Shown here piece after piece: positions 56,191 to 64,000 of a stretch of DNA of 64,000 bases. Within the stretch, counting starts at the first letter, position 1; each line of letters starts with the position of its first letter. Below the pieces are notes generated by a model. The model saw nothing but the letters and a program-made list of their open reading frames with translations, was not told the origin of the DNA and did no database searches. The stretch lies in assembly GCA_958296055.1 (NCBI GenBank), contig CATQHS010000001.1, forward strand, positions 1,894,277 through 1,958,276. Direction: 5' to 3'. Origin of the DNA: an uncultured Acidimicrobiales bacterium (GTDB lineage Bacteria; Actinomycetota; Acidimicrobiia; Acidimicrobiales; Aldehydirespiratoraceae). Position numbers and translations under genes: made by a program.

Positions 56191-58456
56191 GCAGGGCCCA
56201 CACCCGGGCCGGGGTCAGCGGCAGCTCGGTCGGCCAGACCCCGACCGCCCGCCCCACCGCGGCGGCCACCGCGGCTGGCACTGGGTTGAGCGCCCCCTCG
56301 CCCGCCCCCTTGGCCCCGTAGGGACCGGCCCCGTCGCCCCGCTCGGCCAGCACCGACGTGATCCGCCGGGGCATGTCGGTGAACCGGGGCACCCGGTACT
56401 CGATGAGGTTGGGGTTGGTGAGCTGCTCGCCCTCGTAGACCATCTCCTCCCACAGGGCGATGCCGAGGCCCTGGGTGGCCGCCCCCAGATCCTGGCCCTT
56501 CACCAGATCCGGCTCGATGGCGTGCCCCACATCGCCCACCGTCACCAGGTGCTCGACGGTCACCTCGCCGGTGGTCTCGTCCACCGCCACCTCCACCCCC
56601 ACCGCGCCGATCTCCCAGAACGGGGGCAAAAGGGCGGTCTCGCCGTGGCCCCGGACGACGCCGATCCCCACCGCCTCGCCCGCGTCGGCCCCGAACCACT
56701 CCCGGATCACCGCGGCCGGGGCCAAGTCGGCGCCGGCCACCTGGATCGACCCGCCGCCGCTTGTCGCCTCGTCGGGGTCGATCCCGGCCGATTCGGCCGC
56801 CATGGCCCGCAGCTTCCGCCACAGATCCTCGCAGGCGGCCTTCACCGCCAAGCCCACCACGGTGGTGGTGCGGCTGGCGCCGGTGGTCCACTCGAAGGGG
56901 GTGTAGAGGGTGTCGCTTTGGCCCACGGCCACGGCCGCGGCCGCCACGCCCATCTGGCGGGCGACGATCTGGGCCAAGGCGGTGCGGCTGCCCTGGCCCA
57001 TCTCGGTGCTGCTGGTGAGCAGGGTGACCGACCCGTCGGCGTGCATCCTCACCTGGGCGGTGGAAATGGGCGAGGCCCCGGCGTCGCTGGCGGTGACGGC
57101 CACCGCCCGGCCCCGCCGCACCCCCGGCTCGTGGCCGCGGCCGGCGTGCCGGTCCAGCTCGGCGGCCACCGCGTCGAGGTCGGCGGTCAGATCGGCGTCG
57201 AGGCCCCGCTTGCCGGAGATGACGGTTCCGCCCGGTTCCAGCAGGTTGCGGCGGCGCAGCTCTGTCGGGTCGATCCCCAGCCGGTCGGCGGCCATGTCCA
57301 TGTTCATCTCGCCGGCCAGGGCCCCCTGGGGAGCGCCGAACCCCCGATACGACGAGGCCGGGGTGGTGTTGGTGTACACGGCTGTGCCCCGAACTCGCAG
57401 GTTGGGCACCCGGTAGGGGCCGAAGCACCGGTTGACGCTCTTGGTCAGCACCAGAGGGCTGTTGTCGGCGTAGGCCCCGGTGTCGAAGACGATGTCGATG
57501 GCCCGGGCGGTGATCCGGCCCTCAGAATCGAACCCGGTCCGCACGGTCACGTGCGCGCCGTCCGCTCGGGTGGTGTGCATGGCCCCCTCCACGTCGGTGT
57601 CCACCCGCACCGGCCGCCCGGTGGCCCACGACGCGGCCGCGGCCAGCGGCTCCAGCTTGGTGTAGGACTTCGACCCGTAGCCCCCGCCGATGTAAGGGAC
57701 CTCCACCCGCACCGCGGCCAAAGGCAGCGAGAAGATCCGGGCCAGCTCCTTGCGCACCATCAGCGGATGCTGGGCGGTGGACACGACGTGCAGGCCGCCG
57801 GGCTGCCAGTCGGCCAGGGCGTTGTAGGTCTCCATGGCGTAGCCGTAGACCAGCGGGAAAGCGGCGGAGGTCTCCACCACCGCCTCGGCCGCGGCCAGGG
57901 CCGCGTCCACGTCCCCCCAGCCCAGCTCGGCCCGGTGGGCCGCGTTGTCGGTGTCGGCCTTCGGCTTCACGCCCAGAAATCCCCGCTCCGGCCCGGCGTA
58001 GGACTCCTCATGGATGAGCGTCTCGGAGGCCAGCGCGTCGGCCGCGGTGGTCAGCGCCTCCAAGTCCTCGTAGTCCACCCACACCCGCTCGGCCGCGTCG
58101 GCCGCCTCATGGGGGGTTTCGGCCACCACCGCGGCCACCGGCTCCCCGTAGTAGCGGACCTTGTCTTCGGCCAGGATGGGGTGGTCGCAGACGATGTGGC
58201 CGAACCGACGGCCCAGGTCGCCGAGGTCGTCGGCGGTTATCACCCCGATCACCCCCGGTGCCCTGCGGGCTTCGTCGGCGTTGATGGCGACGATGCAGGC
58301 GTGGGCCCGGTCGGCCCTCACCACCGCGGCGTGGGCCATGTTCGCCATAGCGGCGTCGCTGGCGTAGCGGGCCCGGCCCGTGACCTTGTCCCAGGCGTCC
58401 CGGCGGGGGGGCCTGGCCGGGTCCGGGACGGGTGCGGCCTCGGGCTGGCCGGTCAC
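56090..58456 (-). CDS. molybdenum hydroxylase large subunit (molybdopterin-binding, xanthine-dehydrogenase family)
   Basis: A 788-residue subunit carrying the Moco active site. Signatures are DKVTGRARYASD, IGGGYGSK, SSYRGFGAPQ, SSTEMGQGSRTALAQI and AKGAGEGAL with the catalytic Glu. It hydroxylates a carbon next to nitrogen in a heterocycle, or an aldehyde. The start GTG overlaps the Fe-S subunit stop. The last about 25 residues (AGLAKPPTAAGG...) are beyond the usual end and overlap the GNAT gene on the other strand. Last gene of the seven-gene operon. Confidence 0.93.
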   Translation of the reverse strand: MTGQPEAAPVPDPARPPRRDAWDKVTGRARYASDAAMANMAHAAVVRADRAHACIVAINADEARRAPGVIGVITADDLGDLGRRFGHIVCDHPILAEDKVRYYGEPVAAVVAETPHEAADAAERVWVDYEDLEALTTAADALASETLIHEESYAGPERGFLGVKPKADTDNAAHRAELGWGDVDAALAAAEAVVETSAAFPLVYGYAMETYNALADWQPGGLHVVSTAQHPLMVRKELARIFSLPLAAVRVEVPYIGGGYGSKSYTKLEPLAAAASWATGRPVRVDTDVEGAMHTTRADGAHVTVRTGFDSEGRITARAIDIVFDTGAYADNSPLVLTKSVNRCFGPYRVPNLRVRGTAVYTNTTPASSYRGFGAPQGALAGEMNMDMAADRLGIDPTELRRRNLLEPGGTVISGKRGLDADLTADLDAVAAELDRHAGRGHEPGVRRGRAVAVTASDAGASPISTAQVRMHADGSVTLLTSSTEMGQGSRTALAQIVARQMGVAAAAVAVGQSDTLYTPFEWTTGASRTTTVVGLAVKAACEDLWRKLRAMAAESAGIDPDEATSGGGSIQVAGADLAPAAVIREWFGADAGEAVGIGVVRGHGETALLPPFWEIGAVGVEVAVDETTGEVTVEHLVTVGDVGHAIEPDLVKGQDLGAATQGLGIALWEEMVYEGEQLTNPNLIEYRVPRFTDMPRRITSVLAERGDGAGPYGAKGAGEGALNPVPAAVAAAVGRAVGVWPTELPLTPARVWALLRSAAETEAAGLAKPPTAAGGAAPSTVRGPAAE

Positions 58457-58971
58457 GGGGCCGTCCGCTCGGCGGCCAGTATGACGGCCGTCTCGATGGG
58501 CGCGTAGCCGGTGCAGCGGCACAGGTTGCCGTCCAGCCACTCCCGCACCGCGGCCCGGTCGGGTCGGGGGTCGGCGGCCAGCAGGGCGACGGTCATCATG
58601 ACGAACCCGGGGGTGCAGTAGCCGCACTGCAGGGCGTTGGCCGCCGCGAACGCCTCCTGCACCGGGTGCAGCTCCCGGCCCTGGGCCAGGCCTTCGACGG
58701 TGACCACCTCGGTCCCATCGAGGTCGACGGCCAGCAGGCAGCACGAGCTGGCCGGTGCACCGTCCACCAGCACGGTGCAGGCCCCGCACACCTGGATGCC
58801 GCAGCTCACCTTGGTGCCGGTGAGCCCGAGCTGGTCCCGCAGCAGCTCGGCGGCGGTGAGCCGCACCGGGGCCAGCGTCTCGACCCGCCGCCCGTTCAGC
58901 CTGAAAGCGATCACCACCGAGGTCGCCGCCGGGGCCGGGCCCTCCCCCTCCGGCGGCCGGGGTTCGGTCAC
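58453..58971 (-). CDS. molybdenum hydroxylase small subunit ([2Fe-2S])
   Basis: A 172-residue subunit with two [2Fe-2S] clusters. The N-terminal plant-type cluster is CGIQVCGACTVLVDG plus a later Cys. The C-terminal helical cluster has QCGYCTPGFVMM and NLCRCTGY. It passes electrons from Moco to FAD. GTGA overlaps on both sides link it to the FAD and Moco genes. Confidence 0.95.
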   Translation of the reverse strand: MTEPRPPEGEGPAPAATSVVIAFRLNGRRVETLAPVRLTAAELLRDQLGLTGTKVSCGIQVCGACTVLVDGAPASSCCLLAVDLDGTEVVTVEGLAQGRELHPVQEAFAAANALQCGYCTPGFVMMTVALLAADPRPDRAAVREWLDGNLCRCTGYAPIETAVILAAERTAP

Positions 58972-59759
58972 GGGGCTGTCTCCAGCACCGTCCGCAGATG
59001 CTCCCGCAGCACCGAGCGCTTGTATTCGGCCGGACCGCACAGGTCGGCGCCGATGTCGAGCCCGGCGGCGAAGTCGTCGAGCCCGGCGGAGTCACCCGCG
59101 GCCAGCACGGTGCGCACCGGCCGCTCCACCGCGGCGCCGACGGTGATCTCCCAGCGGTCTTCGGTCACCACGACGGCCACCCCCAGGGTGGGCCGCTCGT
59201 AGCTCTGAAGCTTCCAGTACGACATGCCTGCCGGCTCGAACGGCACCGTGACCGACACCAGAATCTCGTCGGCGCTCAGCGAGGTCTCGAACGCACCGAT
59301 CACCAGCTCGTCGACGGCCAGGGTGCGGGCCCCCCGCCCCGAGCGAACCTCGCTGGTCGCCTGCAGCGCAATCAGCACGCAGGCCAGATCGGAGCGGGGC
59401 TCGGCGAAGCAGAGGTTGCCGCCGATGGTGCCGGTGGAGCGGACCCTGGCGTTGCCCACCCGGCCCGCGGCCCGGGCCAGCACGGGAAGATGCCGCCGCA
59501 CGCCGGGATGCTCGGCGATGCGCCGGTGGGTAACCGCCGCCCCGATCTCGACCGCGCCCGCGTCGGCGTCCACGGCGATGCGCCCCAGGGCCTCGACCCG
59601 TTTGAGATCCACCACCGCGGCCGGGCGGCGCAGCCCCAGCCCCATGGCCGGCACCAGCTCGGTCCCGCCCGCGTAGGGCACGTGCTCCGCGTCCACCGAG
59701 GCCAGCACCCGGCCTAAATCGTCCGAGCGAACCAGCCCCAGCTCTGGCAACACCCCCAT
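58968..59759 (-). CDS. molybdenum hydroxylase medium subunit (FAD-binding)
   Basis: A 263-residue subunit of the CoxM/XdhB type. FAD-binding motifs are YAGGTELVPAMG and TIGGNLCFAEPRSDL. The C-terminal CO-dehydrogenase-flavoprotein domain includes YWKLQSYERPTLGVAVVV. It starts with ATG 10 bases after coxG. Slightly shorter than the usual 280-290 residues. Confidence 0.93.
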   Translation of the reverse strand: MGVLPELGLVRSDDLGRVLASVDAEHVPYAGGTELVPAMGLGLRRPAAVVDLKRVEALGRIAVDADAGAVEIGAAVTHRRIAEHPGVRRHLPVLARAAGRVGNARVRSTGTIGGNLCFAEPRSDLACVLIALQATSEVRSGRGARTLAVDELVIGAFETSLSADEILVSVTVPFEPAGMSYWKLQSYERPTLGVAVVVTEDRWEITVGAAVERPVRTVLAAGDSAGLDDFAAGLDIGADLCGPAEYKRSVLREHLRTVLETAP

Positions 59760-59769
59760 CAGATTCCCG

Positions 59770-60225
59770 TCAGCCGGCCAGGGCTTCGGCGGCTTGGGCG
59801 CAGAAGGCGTCCACCAGCTTGGCGGCCTTGGATCGGATCACCCCGGCGCCCAGGGTGGCCACCCGGCCGGTGATCTCATAGGAACCGCTCAGCCGGATCC
59901 GGGTCCGCGCCGGACCCTCTTCGTGTAGCCGGACCGCGGCATCGATCATGATCCGGGACCGGACTTGGCGGTCCTCGCCTCGGGCCCGCACCGCCACCTC
60001 CACCGGCTCGTCCATGGTCACCACCTCGATGCCCAGGTCGGCTCGCAGCGCGAAGGGTCCCACCCGGTCCTCCAGCACGGCCTCATAGCGGGCCAGGGGC
60101 TCCACCTCGGTGACCGAGTGCAGGATGGGCAGCCACGACGCCACCGTCGGGACCTCCATCAGCCTCTCCCACACCGCGGCCCGGCCCGCCGCGGCGGCGA
60201 ACTCCCTCTCGACGCTTTCGCGCAT
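59770..60225 (-). CDS. CoxG-like SRPBCC protein
   Basis: A 151-residue START-fold protein (carbon monoxide dehydrogenase subunit G family). It has WLPILHSV near the N-terminus and a GSYEITGRVATLGAGVIRSKAAKLVDAF helix at the C-terminus. CoxG-like proteins are accessory to molybdenum hydroxylases, probably in maturation or membrane/quinone coupling. The gene directly precedes the FAD subunit. Confidence 0.9.
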   Translation of the reverse strand: MRESVEREFAAAAGRAAVWERLMEVPTVASWLPILHSVTEVEPLARYEAVLEDRVGPFALRADLGIEVVTMDEPVEVAVRARGEDRQVRSRIMIDAAVRLHEEGPARTRIRLSGSYEITGRVATLGAGVIRSKAAKLVDAFCAQAAEALAG

Positions 60226-60300
60226 CCGGCCCGCCGCTCAGCCCGGTCCCGCCGAATCGGCCCGCATCCGGCCGGTCGTTTCGCCCGCCGCCGACGCCGC

Positions 60301-61284
60301 TCAGCCCCGCAGGGCGGGCAGCACCTCGCGTCCCAGCAGCTCCACCGAGGCGAACCAGCGGTCGAAGTTCATGCGCAAGTCGAACACCAGGTGCTCCACC
60401 CCGACCGCGGCGAAGCGGCCCACCTGCTCCACCACCTCGTCGGGGGTGCCGGCGATGAGCGATCCCTCTATGTCCTCGGCCGTCTCGAACCGGCCCGAGG
60501 GGGGTTTGGCCCACCACTTGCCCCGCTTGTTGGCCCAGGCCAGCAACCCGTCCAGGTTCACTCCGGCCCGGGCCAGCTCGCTGGTGGCCGCTATCGAGGT
60601 GGGGGGGATGACGGCCACGGTGGGCATGGGCCGCCCGTTGCGGGCGGTCAGCTCCCGCATGGTGGCCGCCCGCTCGGCGATGGTGAGCAGGGTGGTGCGG
60701 CCCGGCATCCAGCCGTCGGCGTACTCGGCGGCCAGCCGGGCCGAGCGGGGGGTGGCCCCGCAGTACCAGAACGGCACCGGACGGCCCGGTTTGGGCTCGA
60801 TGGAGATGTTCTCGAAGGAGTAGACGCCGTCGTCGTGGGTCACGCCGTCCTCGGTGAGCAGGCGGCGCAGGATCTCGGCGTTGGAACGCACCAACTCCAC
60901 CCGGTCGGCCTCGGCCATGTCGATCACCTCGAACTCGTGGTCGAAAGTCCCGGCCCCGAAGCCCAGCACCACCCGGTCGCCGGCCAGCGTGCACAGGGCG
61001 GCCACGGAGATGGCGGTGTGGACCGGGTGGCGGAACGGGATGAGCGAGCCGGTGCCCAGCTCGATCTCGTCGGTGACGGCCCCGATGGCGGTCAGGGTGG
61101 TGAGCGCCTCATAGAAGGTGATATCAGACGCCTCCATCTCGGAGTGGGGCTCGAACACCAGGTGGTCGCGCACCCACAGCGAGTCGAAGCCAAAGCTCTC
61201 GGCCAGCACCGCCCCGTCCAGTACCGCCCGCCGGCTGGCGTGAGCCCCGAAGTGCGGCATCAACAGTCCGAATCGCATGGTCAT
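60301..61284 (-). CDS. LLM-class flavin/F420-dependent oxidoreductase
   Basis: A 327-residue luciferase-like TIM-barrel protein. It has FGLLMPHFGAHASRRAV, LWVRDHLVF, ELGTGSLIPFRHPVHTA and DRVVLGFGAGTFDHEFEV. F420-dependent members of this class start similarly, but FMN use is possible. The spacer to coxG is 75 bases. In this operon it likely oxidises or ring-opens the substrate handled by the Mo hydroxylase and the amidohydrolase. Confidence 0.88.
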   Translation of the reverse strand: MTMRFGLLMPHFGAHASRRAVLDGAVLAESFGFDSLWVRDHLVFEPHSEMEASDITFYEALTTLTAIGAVTDEIELGTGSLIPFRHPVHTAISVAALCTLAGDRVVLGFGAGTFDHEFEVIDMAEADRVELVRSNAEILRRLLTEDGVTHDDGVYSFENISIEPKPGRPVPFWYCGATPRSARLAAEYADGWMPGRTTLLTIAERAATMRELTARNGRPMPTVAVIPPTSIAATSELARAGVNLDGLLAWANKRGKWWAKPPSGRFETAEDIEGSLIAGTPDEVVEQVGRFAAVGVEHLVFDLRMNFDRWFASVELLGREVLPALRG

Positions 61285-61353
61285 AAGGTCACCTCTCAGT
61301 TCGCAGTTGCCTCAGGGCTGGGCCGGGCCGGGCCGGCCGGGTCGCTTCACAGC

Positions 61354-62739
61354 TCACAGGGCCGGTCGGGCCAGGCGGCCCCAGCCCGGCTCGCCCACCA
61401 CCGTCCGGTCCACGTACACGTCCCGGCCCCGCACCAGGGTGCGGTGGATGCGGCCCTTGGTGACCCGGCCGTCGTAGCAGGTCCAGCCGCACTTGGAGAG
61501 CACGGCGTCGGCGGAATGGCGGGTCTGGTCGTTGGGGTCGAAGATCACTAGGTCGGCGTCGTAGCCGGGCCGGATGAACCCCTTGGTCGGCAGGTTGAAC
61601 TCCCGGGCTGGCTCCTCGGCCACCACCTCGGCCACCCGGGCGAGCGGGATCATGCCGTCCATGGCGCAGTCCAGCAGCAGCGGGTACTGCTCCTGGATAC
61701 CGGGGGTGCCGGTGTGGCAGGCCCAGCAGTCCTCCCAGCCGATCTCCTTCTCCGCCCGGGTGTGGGGGGCGTGGTCCGACGACAGCATGTTGATGGTGCC
61801 GTCGTTGAGGGCCTCCCACACCGCGGCCCGGTGGTGGTCCGGCACCCAGTAGGACAGGGCGTAGGGGCCGAGCCGCTCGATGTCGGCCCAGCGGGACAAG
61901 AACAGGGCCCAGTGGTTGACCTCGCAGCTCACCTTCACGCCCCGTTCCCGGGCCCGCCGCACCAGCTCGATCGACCCTTCGGTCTGCATGTGGACGATGT
62001 GCAGCTTGGTGCCGGTGGCCTCGGCCATCTGCAGCAGCACGGCGATGGCGCTGTCCCAGATCAGGCCGTTGTGGGTGGCCAGGGTCTGGGCGTAAGCGGC
62101 CGGGCTGCGGTCGCCCCGATCCCAGTGGGTCTGCTCGATCACGTCCATGATGGCCTGGTCATGGGGGTGGACCATGAACGGCCGCCCGGTGGGGCCGATG
62201 GCCTCGAACATGCGCAGCAGGTGGCCGTGGTCGTGGATGCCGGTGCCGCTCGGGTGCGGGTAGTCCCGGCCGGTGTCCACCACCATGTAGATCTTGTAGG
62301 CGGCCACCCCGGCCTCGGCCATGGGCGCCACCTGGTCCAGCTCGCTGGGCACCGGGTTGTGGTTCCAGTCGACGACGCTCTTGGCGTCGTAGAGGTCGAA
62401 CAGCTCGTCGAGGATCGGGCGGGTTTTGGTGACCGGGTTCAGGTTGGGCATCCCGAACACGGTGGTGACCCCGCCCGCCGCCGCGGCCTGGGTGCAGGTG
62501 CTGATGTCCTCCTTGTGGACGTAGCCGGGCTCGCGCAGATGGACGTGGACGTCCACCATCCCCGGCAGCACCCACTTGTCCCGGGCGTCGATCCGCTCGA
62601 CCGCCTCGGGCAGTTCCAGTACCCCCGGCGCGGCTACGGCTGCGATCCGCTCGCCCGCGATCAGCACGTCGGCTTCTTCGGGGCCCGCGCCGGTTATCAC
62701 CGTGCCCCCCGCGATCACCCGATCCACGCCGCCGATCAT
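61354..62739 (-). CDS. cyclic amidohydrolase (dihydroorotase/allantoinase/hydantoinase type)
   Basis: A 461-residue TIM-barrel hydrolase with a complete binuclear metal site: DVHVHLREP, the carbamylated Lys candidate in AAYKIYMVV, His in MVHPHD, His in HIVHMQT and Asp in SSDHAPH. It hydrolyses a cyclic amide bond (N-C ring opening). The N-terminal IAGGTVITGAG is the small beta domain. No pyrimidine synthesis genes are nearby, so a catabolic role is more likely than PyrC. It lies between the alpha/beta hydrolase and LLM genes. Confidence 0.88.
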   Translation of the reverse strand: MIGGVDRVIAGGTVITGAGPEEADVLIAGERIAAVAAPGVLELPEAVERIDARDKWVLPGMVDVHVHLREPGYVHKEDISTCTQAAAAGGVTTVFGMPNLNPVTKTRPILDELFDLYDAKSVVDWNHNPVPSELDQVAPMAEAGVAAYKIYMVVDTGRDYPHPSGTGIHDHGHLLRMFEAIGPTGRPFMVHPHDQAIMDVIEQTHWDRGDRSPAAYAQTLATHNGLIWDSAIAVLLQMAEATGTKLHIVHMQTEGSIELVRRARERGVKVSCEVNHWALFLSRWADIERLGPYALSYWVPDHHRAAVWEALNDGTINMLSSDHAPHTRAEKEIGWEDCWACHTGTPGIQEQYPLLLDCAMDGMIPLARVAEVVAEEPAREFNLPTKGFIRPGYDADLVIFDPNDQTRHSADAVLSKCGWTCYDGRVTKGRIHRTLVRGRDVYVDRTVVGEPGWGRLARPAL

Positions 62740-62803
62740 GGCCGACCCCCGCCGGGACGGGACTCTGATCTGCGTGGTGGAGGAGTCGTCCGCCGGGCTG
62801 TCG

Positions 62804-63763
62804 TCATGGCCGGGGGGATTCGACCAGGCGCCGCCGGTCCGGGGCGGGCGCGCCGGTGCGGACCTCCACCGCCCCGCCGTCGAAGTGGGCGCGGTACCAG
62901 TCCACCATCTCGGGTATCACCGCGTCGCCGTACTGCTTGTAGGCCGCGTAGTGGGTGGTGTGGCGCTGCATGATGAGTTTCTTGGGCGACCGGGCCCGCT
63001 CGTAGAGCCTCTCGGCGTGGTCGGTGGGGGTCACCGCGTCGTCGGCCACGCCGATGATCATGAGCCCGGCCGGGGCCACCTGGTCGACCACGTCGATGGG
63101 CTTGTAGGCCATGATCGCCTCGGCGCTGCGCAGCGGCACCGACGACGGGATCCGGTCGTCCACGTCGGCTTTCACGTTGGAGGCCCGCCGCTCGGGGGTG
63201 GGGACCATGATCTCCTCCCGGGGATGCACCATTTCCCCCCGCCCGGTCAGCACCCGCTGGCGGCGGTCGGCTTCGAGCCGGTTGAGGAACTCGTACCACT
63301 CGTGCTCGCGGCGCATCCGCCGCAGCCAGTCGGTCCCGTCGGCCACCGGCACCTGCGACACCGCCGCCCTCACCCGGCGGTCGGCCGCGGCCAGCAGCAC
63401 CGCGTTGCCCCCGCCGGTGCCGCCGCTGCCGAAGACGCCGATGTTGTCGGAGTCCACGTCGTCGCGGGTGCACAGGTAGGTCACGGCGTTGATGAGGTCT
63501 TCGAGCTGGAGCTGGGGCGACAGCACCCCCCGGTCGCCGCCGCTGGCCCCGAAGCCCCGGTAGTCGAAGATCATCACGTGGTAGCCGGCGGCGGCGAGGG
63601 CCTCGTGGTAGGGCAGGTACAACTTGGCGTCCTTGAGCCCGAGCCAGCCCGGCCCTTGCACGATGGCCGGGGCGGGCCCGGCCTCGGCCCCGGCCGACGG
63701 CGAGCGCAGCAGCCCGCTCATCTGTGCCCCCTCGCTGAAGAAGGCGACCTCGCTCTCTTTCAC
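62804..63763 (-). CDS. alpha/beta hydrolase (dienelactone hydrolase/S15-like)
   Basis: A 319-residue hydrolase-fold protein. GYHVMIFDYRGFGASGG is the oxyanion-hole region and GVADDAVTP carries the acid residue; a C-terminal His may be in QRHTTHY. The nucleophile elbow reads VFGSGGTGGGNAV instead of a clean GxSxGG, so the nucleophile cannot be placed with confidence. GTG 63763 has AGGAGGAG just upstream. First gene of the operon, behind a hairpin and a GntR-like operator. Confidence 0.82.
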   Translation of the reverse strand: MKESEVAFFSEGAQMSGLLRSPSAGAEAGPAPAIVQGPGWLGLKDAKLYLPYHEALAAAGYHVMIFDYRGFGASGGDRGVLSPQLQLEDLINAVTYLCTRDDVDSDNIGVFGSGGTGGGNAVLLAAADRRVRAAVSQVPVADGTDWLRRMRREHEWYEFLNRLEADRRQRVLTGRGEMVHPREEIMVPTPERRASNVKADVDDRIPSSVPLRSAEAIMAYKPIDVVDQVAPAGLMIIGVADDAVTPTDHAERLYERARSPKKLIMQRHTTHYAAYKQYGDAVIPEMVDWYRAHFDGGAVEVRTGAPAPDRRRLVESPRP

Positions 63764-63784
63764 GACACTCTCCTCCTGCTTCTC

Positions 63785-63810
63785 AGCGGCTCGGTTTGAG
63801 CCGAGCCGCT
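63785..63810. promoter_or_regulatory. perfect 10-bp inverted repeat in the operon leader
   Basis: AGCGGCTCGG and CCGAGCCGCT flank the 6-base loop TTTGAG. It lies between the predicted transcription start and the alpha/beta hydrolase gene. It would form a strong RNA hairpin or serve as an operator. There is no T-run, so it is not a standard terminator. Confidence 0.6.
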
Positions 63811-63817
63811 GGCCGTC

Positions 63818-63828
63818 TAATGTATACA
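63818..63828. promoter_or_regulatory. divergent promoter with TGTATACA palindrome (GntR/FCD-type operator candidate)
   Basis: TGTATACA at 63821-63828 is self-complementary and matches the core bound by many FCD-subfamily GntR regulators. Minus-strand TACATT (63824-63819) is a -10 for the seven-gene operon. Plus-strand TAATGT (63818-63823) is a -10 for the gene at 63917. A regulator bound here would block both. Confidence 0.5.
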
Positions 63829-63916
63829 GCCAGGGGAGGCGGCCTTCCCGCTCGGGCCCGGGCCCGAGCGGTTGTCGGCACCGAACCGCCGGCTTCAAAA
63901 CAGCAAGGGGAGCGAT

Positions 63917-64000
63917 ATGGCCGAGTTGATGTCACCGCAGGAGCTGAGGGTGGCCTTGGAGGAGGCCTTCTCGGGGACCATGGCCAAGGACGCCTCGTTC
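63917..64000 (+). CDS. unidentified gene, 5' end only
   Basis: An ATG with AAGGGGAG upstream opens 28 codons to the window edge (MAELMSPQELRVALEEAF...). The start is amphipathic and helical. Too short to identify. Divergent from the catabolic operon and sharing its promoter region, so it may encode a further pathway enzyme. Confidence 0.55.
   Translation, partial: MAELMSPQELRVALEEAFSGTMAKDASF

Noticed and set aside
56075-58507. 810-codon plus-strand open frame over the Mo-hydroxylase gene
   Set aside because: Shadow frame; the minus strand carries full molybdopterin-subunit motifs.

Overview
This is about 64 kb of chromosome from a very GC-rich actinobacterium (roughly 70% G+C by eye). WhiB, DUF5318, DUF6049, BsaP and a paired BagA/BagB-type ATPase module all point to Actinomycetota. 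The gene order around rpsF-ssb-rpsR-rplI-dnaB and pcnA/sigM is that found near oriC in Mycobacterium and relatives. The mixture with selAB, Tad genes and many molybdenum-hydroxylase and LLM oxidoreductase genes suggests an Acidimicrobiia-like or other deep-branching environmental lineage; that placement is inference.

Layout. 0-5 kb (minus): a stress-type operon, DUF6049 - degV - ECF sigma - anti-sigma - small membrane protein, and perhaps the first codons of a further gene. 5-12.3 kb (plus): pcnA, an EamA transporter, DUF5318, panB, then rpsF-ssb-rpsR-rplI-dnaB. 12.5-20.6 kb (plus): an accessory Tad/Flp-type pilus or secretion locus led by a lipoprotein and a large cysteine-rich exported protein. 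20.7-28 kb: alpha-carbonic anhydrase, a GDP-mannose-epimerase-like enzyme, bioB-bsaP, one strikingly AT-rich membrane glycosyltransferase-like gene (probably transferred), and an APH-fold kinase. 28-33 kb (minus): malate synthase G - MFS exporter - LLM oxidoreductase - superoxide dismutase, every junction a 4-base overlap. 33-42.5 kb: phosphatase, VOC, cupin, hyuA-hyuB and an acyl-CoA ligase, then an isochorismatase-fold pseudoenzyme and a miniature fused Fe-S/molybdopterin protein. 42.6-44.3 kb: a solitary AlbA_2/HATPase/HTH gene between 46-bp direct repeats. 44.3-51 kb: Fe-S assembly (ErpA, Mrp), FxsA, an Rnl1-like RNA ligase, selA-selB. 51-56 kb: whiB, nfeD, two BagA/BagB-type ATPases, a STAS protein, a receiver protein, tRNA-Pro(CGG). 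56-64 kb (minus): a seven-gene catabolic operon (alpha/beta hydrolase, cyclic amidohydrolase, LLM, CoxG, and a three-subunit molybdenum hydroxylase) behind a GntR-like operator.

Two window-wide patterns stand out. First, at least a dozen genes carry a TANNNT element 6-8 bases before the start codon and no Shine-Dalgarno, the arrangement of leaderless actinobacterial mRNAs; this fixes many starts. Second, at several gene ends a short segment spanning the stop codon is repeated in the spacer that follows (rplI, bioB, the APH gene, selB, and weakly the carbonic anhydrase gene). The least explained loci are the repeat-flanked AlbA_2 gene, the mini molybdenum-hydroxylase module and the Tad locus with its large exported partner.
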